Shown in pieces: positions 24,401 through 33,600 of a DNA stretch of 64,000 nt. The stretch covers positions 6,198,001 through 6,262,000 of the forward strand of contig NC_060105.1 in the NCBI RefSeq assembly GCF_021155765.1, given 5' to 3'. Each line of letters starts with the position of its first letter. Position 1 is the first letter of the stretch. The position numbers and the translations under genes were made by a program. The DNA is from Diprion similis (lineage: Eukaryota > Arthropoda > Insecta > Hymenoptera > Diprionidae). The notes under the pieces are model-generated. The model was not told where the DNA came from. It made no database searches and saw only the letters and a program-made list of their open reading frames with translations.

Positions 24401-26328
24401 TCACCCTGGGAGAAAATTGGGCTTATAATTATCACGGGGCGAGAACGGAGTGTAGGTTCAACGAGGAATTAGAGTGTTTCTCGTCCAGATTCTTCCTTTT
24501 TCTTTTTCCCCAGCTCTTCCGTCTCATTAGGCTCGATAAAGATATAATTCAATTATCTCTCCCTTATCACCTCATCTTGTTGAATATTTTTCTCTCCTCG
24601 CGTTATTCTTCTTAAATGATTGGAACGGAAAGAATTTTTCTTTACTACCTTTTCCTTTTTTTTACCACTGACGGTGAATCGATTCTGCTTCTTTCTATCA
24701 AACTTTCCTTCAATTTTTATTTCATTCGACACTATACACGTGTAGCTGGTCAAACCGATCGATGGTTGGAAAAATTCAAGGCGAAAGCGTCCGCAAGGAA
24801 TTATTAATGCGTGCAGGAGAGGAAATTCTGACGTGAAAAATTTATAAACCGTTGTTATTCGTTGCAGGTATTTCGTCGGATTCGGATGGGCACGATGCTC
24901 GTGATTTGTACAACGCACTCCAGCAACAGGAAGACCCCAACGGCGTCAAATTATGGAATATTCCCATCCAGCATTTGATGGTTCGCAAATCTCAGCGTTC
25001 ACCTTCGTTCCGACTTCGATTTGGCCGCCGTTCCGACCCTCTGATGTCGGTAAGTCGAATTGAAATTTTTTAAAGTAAAAAATTCAACCAGGACATATTT
25101 AAATTCTTGGTAGGTAATTTTTTTTCTCTTTTTTGTAACTACACGTCATTCGTTTGAAAACTTCTTTCTCTTCGCAGAATGATATTTCGGGCCAAGATAA
25201 TTCCGTTGAGAGAAAATCCGTGAGATCGCCTTCTTACAGGTTACGATTTGGTCGGCGCAGCGATCCTGAACTTTCGGTAACTGTTCACGTGAATATTGAA
25301 AATATTTGCACGAAGCACGTTTTACTTATTGCAATAATTATCTGGAAATTCATTGGAATATTTTACACTGACGAACGTTTTTCCAGGAGGATTTCATGGT
25401 GAGAAAGGCGAGCAGGTCGCCATCTTTTAGACTGCGATTTGGACGTCGCAGCGATCCCCTTATGAATGTAAGTGAAACGTCATTGATTTGATTATTAATA
25501 TTTTTCATCGGTGCGTGAGTTTATTGTATGTATCTGTAGAATCCCCCGAAAATTTTTACCATTCGGCGTGCAAAAAACTATTCATAGATAACTTCACACG
25601 GAGAATTTTTAACAGTTTTTCAATGTCCACTAATATTACTGAAACTCGAGTAACAACGTGAAATATAAAATTTACAAAAAACTACGTGCAGACCTGTTGA
25701 ATTAAATTTATTCATAAAAAATTCACTAAGAACAAGTTGAGAATAGTTACTGAGAGTGATCAGTCGTTCACTCGAAAAGATCTTGGAGTACCTACATTTA
25801 CAATGTAAAATCAACTTAGAAATTAGAGGAAAATATTTATGTTCGAAAAGTTCATGCAAAGTTAATTTCAACCACTGATTCCATTTCTCGTGAGAAAAAC
25901 TTCGAAAAATTTATCCAACGCCCCTCAAAGTCTCATGTAATTTCCTAACCGCGGGGCACTAAAATTTGTGTGATCGATTGCAGCATGATCTTGCGAGTTC
26001 GTTTTCCGGCGAGGACTACTTAGACAGAAAGATAGTCAGATCGCCGTCCTACAGACTTCGTTTCGGCAGGCAGAGTGGCTCGGTTGGTTTGGTACGTGAG
26101 AATTCGAATTAGTTTTTTTCATTTCGATTGCCTTTATTTTTTTGCACGTTCGTTTCGCTTCGAATTTGATTGCTTATTTCGGATATATTTCGGTATTTTA
26201 GTTCTTCTTGACTTTTGTAAGTGACGATTGTTTTATAAAGTATCGATCGTTCGATATTTGTTTAGACGGAAGTTCAACCTGGAACGACATCAGAAAAGGA
26301 ATCAGCAGCGGTGGTTGAAGAGAATTAA
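21415..26328 (+). CDS. sNPF: Short neuropeptide F precursor with four RLRF-amide peptides
   Basis: Six coding exons: 21415-21505, 24868-25049, 25178-25276, 25387-25467, 25984-26091 and 26266-26328 (TAA). They total 624 bases, 207 residues, and all phases fit. Residues 1-24 are a signal peptide (hydrophobic core AAMLLVVVIAS, likely cut after HTA). Four peptides follow, each after an RK dibasic site: SQRSPSFRLRF-G-RR (72-85), SVRSPSYRLRF-G-RR (105-118), ASRSPSFRLRF-G-RR (132-145) and IVRSPSYRLRF-G-R (168-180). The G donates the C-terminal amide. sNPF peptides act on an NPY2-like G-protein-coupled receptor and, in known insects, affect feeding, growth and hormone release. Exons 3-5 are each phase 0 at both ends, so they can duplicate without breaking frame. 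Copies 1 and 3 resemble each other, as do 2 and 4. The last exon encodes an acidic 20-residue tail. The 5' exon is probably near 12.4 kb. MESH1 is convergent downstream. Confidence 0.93.
21506..24867 (+). other. sNPF intron between signal-peptide exon and first peptide exon
   Basis: 3.36 kb with GTAAGC donor and TTGCAG acceptor. It contains a perfect CRE at 23,560 inside a loose AAAATGGC/GCCATTTT inverted repeat, and T-rich runs. I recognise no gene or transposon protein in it. Confidence 0.7.
23560..23567. promoter_or_regulatory. Perfect CRE octamer TGACGTCA
   Basis: Lies in an sNPF intron, flanked about 20 bases either side by AAAATGGC and its reverse complement GCCATTTT. A half-match (TGACGTCT) follows about 100 bases on. 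Confidence 0.4.
24990..25025 (+). other. sNPF peptide 1: SQRSPSFRLRF-amide
   Basis: Preceded by VRK and followed by G-RR-SDPLMS. Convertase cleavage at RK and RR, then amidation of F from G, is the expected processing. It is closest to the SQRSPSLRLRF-amide I recall from bees. Confidence 0.9.
25217..25252 (+). other. sNPF peptide 2: SVRSPSYRLRF-amide
   Basis: Preceded by ERK and followed by G-RR-SDPELS. It has Tyr where peptides 1 and 3 have Phe. Confidence 0.9.
25408..25443 (+). other. sNPF peptide 3: ASRSPSFRLRF-amide
   Basis: Preceded by MVRK and followed by G-RR-SDPLMN. The flanks match those of peptide 1 (MVRK and RRSDPLM). Confidence 0.9.
25468..25983 (+). other. sNPF intron between third and fourth peptide exons
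   Basis: 516 bases, GTAAGT donor and TTGCAG acceptor. AT-rich; nothing recognised. Confidence 0.8.
26032..26067 (+). other. sNPF peptide 4: IVRSPSYRLRF, with single-Arg processing site
   Basis: Preceded by DRK. The residues after F are G-R-Q-S instead of G-R-R-S, so the C-terminal site is a single Arg. The change is one residue relative to the other copies. Confidence 0.85.
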
Positions 26329-26485
26329 TTGCGCGCGACGTAAGGAAAGAAAATTATCTCCGTCTTCTAACGTTATCATTATATATTATATACCTACACA
26401 TAAACATTATGATGCAGTTGCAAAAGTTTGCTATTAACGATATACTTGTCTTCTTTCTGATCTGCATATTTTTCAGCCGAAAATT

Positions 26486-26517
<32 letters not shown>

Positions 26518-27030
26518 GGATAGTAATGATAATAATAAGAACAATAATACTAATATATACAAACACATCTATTACCTGTGTGCAGTGCATATAATGTTAA
26601 TGAATTCAATTTGTTTGTAATTCAGAGAAAACCAAACTATACAGATCAATGTAAAGTTTATTTAATTTTTTTATTTCTTCATTCATTTAAGTTATTCCTG
26701 GGAATGTCTTTTTTAACACTAATTTTTTAACTTATTTGTTTGTTTGTTTTTTTTTTTTTTTTTTTCTGCCTGTGCAATTATTATTTCTGCACCTAAAAGT
26801 ATGAATTGAACAAATTAAATTGTGCCAAATTAATCCAAATATAAATTTTTGTGTAAATCATTCATTGTCAGTATGAATTATATATAACGCTCCACGCGAT
26901 TTAAACCACATAGAATTGATTTCACATTATATTGTGTATTATAATTTAGTAGAAAAGTATTTTTGATACATACGAGGAACTTGCTTTGAAGAAATGTATT
27001 ATAATAGCTGTACCTTGACAATTTATCACG
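26329..27030. other. Intergenic space between convergent sNPF and MESH1
   Basis: 702 bases holding both 3' untranslated regions. It contains a TAA microsatellite (26,487-26,517) and a T-tract (about 26,748-26,766). No gene seen. Confidence 0.7.
26487..26517. repeat. TAA trinucleotide microsatellite
   Basis: About ten TAA units, probably within the sNPF 3' untranslated region. Confidence 0.85.
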
Positions 27031-28581
27031 TTAAATGCACAAATAGGATTCATCGCAGACGGGAGATAGTCTTTTTGTGCAATTACAATTTTTCTTCGCC
27101 TCCTTGCACTGTTTCGCAAATATACTATCAAGCGTATTCTCCAAGGCTAAATTTGTTCCACGACAATTGTCCACGACTTTTTTTGCCCACTGGAAATAAA
27201 AAAAAATACTTATAATCAGATCACGAGACCATAATTAAAAAAAAAAAAACATGCACTCGAGAGAATGATTGTTACAGAACGGATGGGACCAGTAGGGCAA
27301 TATTTATGTAAGGCAAGCGGTGCTGTTTCCCACATTTATAAAATGTGTCGTAGTCCAGCCGCTATGTATAAGAAGAAAACTTGAAATTGTAATTTCTTGA
27401 TAACACTATTTCCTTTTTCTAATTGTTGGGGGGAGGGGGGGGGGTCATTCATAGTCGGAGTTGAAAATTTCAACCAGATTCTTCAGTAACTTCGGCCGCC
27501 ATCTTGAATTTATGGTTTAAGTAGGAAAATATCGATCGTAGGGGATAAATTTTTTATCACCAAAGTTGTAGAGAATTAAATTTCCTACAAGTTTAGTTCC
27601 AATAAGTTTTATCGTTAGTCAAACGTTGAAAGTGAGTGAGTTATTTGGCGAAAAGAAATTCTCTCATAAATTGAAGATGGCGGACGAAGCTATCGTAGAA
27701 TCTGGTCGAAAGTCCAGATTTCAACTACCAATTACCCTTCTCTCCCATCGAATTCGAAAGAGAAGACAGTCGTATCAAAAATTACAATTCCAAGTGGATT
27801 TCAGGCTGCACCTGAAAGTATTCCCTGATTCTTATATCGCTCCATCCTAGCGGTGGACTCTTCTGAATATCGCGTAAGTTGTAAATCTTATCGGCCAAGG
27901 TGACCAGTTTAGCTCGGTCGCTTCGGTTCCTTGCATTTTCAATTTGCAAACGTTTCCTCTCCGCCTTGGGGAGACTTTTGTCGTCCGTCACCTCGGCGAC
28001 AACTTTCATCACCGTTTCGCCGAACTCTTTCTCTATCTCCTCGAAGGAAGTGTCCGTGTCTTCGACCGTGTCGTGGAGCAAGGCTGCAAGTATCGTGACC
28101 GGATCGTGGACGCTTCCCTCGTTCGCCAGAATATTGGCAACCCCTGAAACGGCGGGATTAAGGAAATGGACGATTACTCCTGGCGATTGGTAAATAAGAA
28201 GGTAAAGAAGGAATCTAACGTGGATAAAACGAGCAGCTCTTTGAACGCTGCAAGAACGTTGGCTCATTCAAATTCAGGTTTTTTCTCACCCAAGGGATGA
28301 TTTATGTAGGGTGTTTCAGCGGCGTCTTTTCTCCTTTGGTTACTGTGCTTCTCGGCAGCAAAGTTCGCGCACTTCAACACCATCGAAAGAAGTTCCTCTT
28401 TCGTTATAGGTTTCAAGCAGGATCCACACTCGCCGGGTATTACCAACGGATCGTTGATCGCGTCTCTGTCGGCGTTGCAGCAATCTTCGGATTTTTTGGA
28501 CTCCTCTTCCGCACGATCCGCGGCTAATTCCTTGTCAGCGTATCGGCTCAGAAACGATCCTTTGTCAACGCGGAAATCCAT
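27031..28581 (-). CDS. Mesh1: MESH1, metazoan SpoT-like pyrophosphohydrolase
   Basis: Three exons, 28290-28581, 27812-28143 and 27031-27189 (TAA), phases 1 and 0, give 260 residues. The human protein is 179 residues, so there is an extra N-terminal segment of about 60 residues (acidic, with CC at 34-35 and CGSC at 52-55) and a Cys-containing tail (CKEAKKNCNC, CDESYLC). The HD-hydrolase core is intact: KHSNQRRKD, YINHPLG (metal His95), LLHDTVEDTDT (His121-Asp122) and KLVTLADKIYNLRD (metal Asp182), then EYFQWAKKVV and CRGTN. Human and fly MESH1 hydrolyse ppGpp in vitro, and human MESH1 acts on NADPH; a Mn/Zn-type metal site is typical. The start is the first ATG of exon 1. A nearer ATG at residue 67 would give a human-sized protein, so alternative starts are possible. 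The gene is convergent with sNPF. Confidence 0.92.
27190..27811 (-). other. MESH1 intron 2 (contains a foldback element)
   Basis: 622 bases from donor CAG/GTGCAG to acceptor TTTCCAG. It holds a G-rich tract (27,428-27,444) and the foldback element. Confidence 0.85.
27457..27729. mobile_element. Palindromic foldback / MITE-like element in a MESH1 intron
   Basis: The left arm (about 27,457-27,515) and right arm (27,665-27,729) are reverse complements over about 55 bases with some mismatches. Shared blocks are AGTTGAAA, ACCAGATTCT, CTTCG, CCGCCATCTT and AATTTATG. The centre is itself palindromic: TTGTAG, then an AATTAAATT-like core, then CTACAA, and ATAAA/TTTAT outside it. There is no coding frame. 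It is a likely non-autonomous DNA-transposon relic, family not assigned. Confidence 0.65.
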
Positions 28582-29371
28582 CGGTTGATATTAAAAGAGA
28601 GAAATGTCGCAATTCGCTATCCGTGAGGGATATTACCAAACTTCATAAATATGAATACACTGCTCCGTGCAAATGTCACGCGAGACTAAGCTTGAACCGC
28701 GTGTTACGAATTGCGCGTTTTTCACACCAAGAGCGAAGACTCTGTCAAGAATTTAAGACGACAATATACGCATAACTCGCAGCGTCATCTTACCAACGAA
28801 ATATCGGATTAGCGATTCAAGATAAACTGTCAGATCTTTTTACCCTCGGTGAAAACTGCAGAGCTTTCGTTAGCAACGAATATTTATAATTGCTGGGAAG
28901 CCCAGAATAAACCGCCAATACAATAAACTATAATTATCAAAGAATAAATTGATATTTGTAGGCTATCGGAAAAATTTTACCTATCATTTATCTTTTTTAT
29001 CGTGTTCAAATCTTCCTACGGACGGTTACAGCTGTACCTTGCGAACAATCTGGTATTGATAATCTACTCTACCGGCAACTAACCAACGGTCGAATACTTC
29101 ACTTTTTTTTATCGTTTTGTTTTCGATCAACCGCTGTGATCAGCAATTGAATTTGTTGTTTGATATAAAAAGGAATCGAACAAAATCATATAATCGATTT
29201 CCTGATAGTTTTATTGTCGCAGGTATTTTTGATTCGGCATGAATTTGATTAAAAAAATAAATAAATACCTACGGCAAATTATTGGCGAATGACATTATTA
29301 TTGCGAAACATGTGAATTAATGTAATAACTCGTAGACGATTCGGGATGCGGGAAAATGTATAATATTCGTA

Positions 29372-29394
29372 ACGCGTCATGACTCATGACGCGT
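29372..29394. promoter_or_regulatory. 23-bp perfect palindrome centred on an AP-1 site
   Basis: Arms ACGCGTCATGA and TCATGACGCGT flank a single C, giving ATGACTCAT at the centre. It lies 0.8 kb upstream of the MESH1 start. The central 9-mer is the AP-1/TRE consensus. Function is inferred only. Confidence 0.5.
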
Positions 29395-30183
29395 GTCATG
29401 TTTCTGAAAATCATGATACGAGGGGAAGAAATTAACCTTCGCTCCGATGAATTTGAAACTAATCACCAGTGTCAATAAAATGCTGAAGACCTGCACGTTT
29501 TCGATCATCGTTCCTGCTCTCCACGTTCAACGAACCGACTTCGTTGTACATTGCAATTCCCTATAGGGAGATGCAGAGAGCTAACGGGAAAAAGCTGGCG
29601 AAGAAGGGGAGCGTAAAAAAACAAAAAAAAAAAAAAAAAAAAAAACAACAACCAGGAGGTGGAGACGGAATAATTGGCGTCACGCATAATCATCGGTAAT
29701 CACAAGAAAAAAAAAAGAAAATAAAAGACAACTGTGTAATCGTTGTAGAAATTTTCTGCATATAGAAATTAGAGAAAATTTCTTATCGTTAAAAGAAAAT
29801 GATCTTATACTTTACTGATTTGTTCTGAAATTTATGTAACAAGCAATAATTAATTAGTCTATGATATATATACTAATTTGATGTGATAATTTATGAAAAC
29901 CGAAGTGGATTATTACACTGAGGTATATTAAATTGCATAATTTTACATAGGCGGTAGAAAGTTCCCACCCTGCAGACGAACGCGATCAATTATAGGTGAT
30001 GAGGATAATGCAGTGCCAAAATCCCTAGCGTACTCACTACTGGACTGATTAAATAGGCTTAATTCATTCTATCAGGGGGGCGTCTCGAGTGTCGAGCGTG
30101 GATCGCCGCATGTCGCGTGCCCCGATCTCGAGTGCATTTCGCTTCTTTGGTGCCGTGCCAAAAAGAGAAATAGAGGGAGAATA

Positions 30184-30187
<4 letters not shown>

Positions 30188-30217
<30 letters not shown>
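30188..30217. repeat. GA dinucleotide microsatellite
   Basis: About 15 GA units. Confidence 0.85.
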
Positions 30218-30220
<3 letters not shown>

Positions 30221-30583
30221 GATGAAACGTTTCTATTATTCAGTTGAGCGGATTTCGCTCGTGGTAAACAAGCAAATCGATTTAGAGGCCGCGGCACGCG
30301 CGCGATTCGCTTTGTCGAAAGACCGGCTTATTATTCGACTCGACTGCTCTTTATTATAATTCATGTCAAATTAATCCATGCATTCTTGATTTCGAACAAA
30401 CAGAAACGCGTCGTCGATAGTCGGCGTACATTATAATATACGACTCGATTCCCTCGACGATCATGTCTGACTGCACAAACGGTCTTGTTCGCTTTCGTTG
30501 TAAATGCCGTGTAACGTATAAGTGTAATTGTAGGGGGTGGGGGGACTACTTGGCGAATTCGCGTGTCGGTGTCCAGTTCAATT

Positions 30584-30612
30584 ATTCACAACAATCGCGA
30601 ATTGTTGTGAAT
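30584..30612. repeat. Perfect hairpin with 12-bp arms
   Basis: ATTCACAACAAT, 5-base loop CGCGA, ATTGTTGTGAAT. It lies in an unrecognised 100-codon frame (30,463-30,765). Confidence 0.75.
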
Positions 30613-33600
30613 TATCTTAAAACAGAAGGCGGATTGATTGGAATTATTTTAAATTCCGTCGAATTAGTGTCTGTAGATATTTTCTTTAATGACCACGAAA
30701 TTTTCATACATCTTTTAAAAAGTGTTATTTCAATAAAACGAAATTTATCAAATCGGGTAAATTAATCAAAGTAAAATAAATGTAGTATTATAGATTCGTC
30801 AGCTGAAAATTAATACGATTTTGATCATAAACTTACGAAAGTGCAAATTCGATACCAATATTGATTTTCCAATTTTAAAACCACTTCAATTCATTTAATC
30901 GGCAGCTTCTACTCGGAGATTTTAATTTTTACCAAAAATTTGACGCACCGCGTATTAATTCCGGCATGCAAAGTCGAATAAAAATGCTGCCATCGCAAAC
31001 GCGACTTCCCCGCAGACGACGAAGATTGAAAAGAGAACCGAGCTTAAGAAGTCGGAACAGGGAGTCCATGTTTCTAATAATATCCCCCGGGATCAGAGGC
31101 GCACGTTGTGAGTGGTTTTTACCTGGGCGTAATCCGGGTGTTTTCGCGAGGACATGCAGCCCGTGCTATTAACTCGAAGTTCTCGTCGAGCCGGAGTTTA
31201 GGGGTCTGGTGTTTCGGGTCTGGCTCCTCGGCGAGCTATTCTTACTCTTGAATCGAGGAGTCGATTTGGCCCCGTCAGGCTCAATAGACTTCCGCAAGAC
31301 CACCCCGGTCGCCGATCAAACAGACCCATTCTGCCCCGCTTCCAGGCCGCCGTCGGGAAAGGTCTTCCCTAAAATCCCGCTGGCTATTCTGTCCCCGGCG
31401 TGGTTTCTTCCTCTCTAGCCGCGTGCGCCCTTCCCTAAACAACGGATCTAAATCCACCATAAATAAACGACTCGAGACGTTGCAAACAACCCCATTGTCA
31501 TGTATGGTAAAGGATTTACGCGGGGCGCTTTTTGACTTGGGGTTGTAACACGAAATCGGACAAATTTATACACTCGCACCTTCGCGAACTCTGAATTAAA
31601 CGGAAGTTTATCAAATGCTGGACGAATTTTTACACAAGATTATCATACAGAAATGGGTATTTCACAGAACGAAAGAAATTTAAAGTATTTCACTTCTAGA
31701 TTATTATATACATATATATATATAAATACACATTTTTTAACTATCCTTCTGCCAGCCATTCTTGTGATAGAAGTTTATCGACAGCTCGCCATTAATTGCC
31801 GGACACCTGTTCGTAGATGATGACTCGGTGTGATTGAATTTATAGATATAATAATATAAACGCAGGTAAAATCCGTTAGCTTATACGACACCCGGAAGAG
31901 CATATAATTGAGAATATTCACCAGAGTTAAAAGTCCAAATTTTCGCTTTATTGTACAGTTTTGAGAACGACACGAAGAACTGTGAACATTCGTCCATATC
32001 AGGCATCAAAGTTTTCCAAAAAAGAAGTGCACCGTACAATTAATATTTCAATGAATGGAATAAACTGGAAGTTCCACGTTTATACTAACAATCTGGATGA
32101 CGAGCATTTAAAATGACAGGTATTATCGGAGCTTCGGATTTTCCACTGTCATCGAATCAGTCACAGGCGTCTTTCGGACGTCTGATCATCGGCATGTGTG
32201 TTGCAACACAGGGTTGCGTGTACGTTATAGCTATTATATCGAGAAGGGGGAGTTACAGGTGCATCGTTGGCGCAGGGGCTGAAAGTGCACGTGTTGAATG
32301 TGTGCCTGACAAATTTCGAAGGAGCGATTGTATTTATCGGTTGATGCGGCTTTGGAGATAGGATTATTTCGAGCTTCGCGCTATCCGGAGCCTTGTTTCA
32401 TCGGGGTAAAGAAAGACGCCGAAATATTTGCCGCGTGTGTTTAACGAATTTAAATAAACGACCAATCTCCACGATCTTTACCTGCCTCTCACCTACACCT
32501 CCTTATACCACCGGTAGGTATACTTCATTCCACGTATTTTGACAGTGCTGCTGTTACTTCGGCGCACTAGGCACGCGTAAAGACCTCTCTTTCTCCCTCT
32601 CCCTTGTTTCGCGATCGAAAAATGAACAAGAAACAACCAATTGTCCCTTATCTTTCCGCCTTGATCGCAGGTTCTGCATGCCTACCTCTTCCCAGGCTGG
32701 AACTGCGACTGCCGGAGACAGTAATTCTTTTCTTATCTCATACTCTCGAGCTTATTACCCATAAAATTCGAAACATCTTTGAAAACATGAGTGAAGAAAC
32801 CTTTTCACAATTCAGAGACTTCGCCGAAAAGCGATATTCGGATTGAAACGTCAATTGAAGATGAAAAAAAAAACAAAAAAAAACAACAACAGTCATCTAG
32901 TCATCTAAGCCAGTGTACGCAAGATATATTGTTTTAAAACTCTTTAAAAATATTCTCTTTAATATAACGACAATCGTACGTAGTCTTTCGTATAATTTTC
33001 AACGATATTAGCCACCTCGAATTCCTAGGTTGCAAAGGTTGCAGCCAATGCCTAAATCAGCACCTCGTTATATCCTAGTTTTGTGGACCCTGTAGGTTTG
33101 CACTTCCCAGAGTGGAACCTTTCAGCACCTAAATACTGCAGCGGAAGTTTACCAGCCCGTGGTTGTTGATTTCTACTGCACACCCTGACTCAAAGAATTT
33201 GAAAGTCGGCGGATACAAAGTAGGATAATAGAAAAGCATGTGGTAAAATAGGCAGTCTATAACACGATTAATGGGCTCTGAAGATCGCAGATTGGAAGCC
33301 AAAGTGAATGTATATCCGCAATAGCGAGTAAAGACGCAGTTTCGAAGACGACTAGACAACAAGTGCTCTGGGGTACAGCGTGTGTCGAGCAAGTTAGGTA
33401 GTCGTAATAAAATGAAAATCCATCCTAGGAGAGGGCATTGCGCCTGCCTTTGTAGGTGCACACATACACTGCGGAGGTAAGAGGGTGCCGTACACGTACC
33501 TGAGGCCCGTTCAGGTGTTATTAGCGTTTAAAGCGCTCCGTCCGAAGATTTACACCGCAACTTGTCCGTAAATTTACTCGAGACGTAATTTGCCCTAAAC

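Noticed and set aside
28136..28150. 15-base match between a MESH1 exon edge (TGGCAACCCCTGAAA) and the foldback terminus at 20,207
   Set aside because: A few 15-base coincidences are expected in 64 kb, and in MESH1 these bases are the acceptor and conserved coding sequence.
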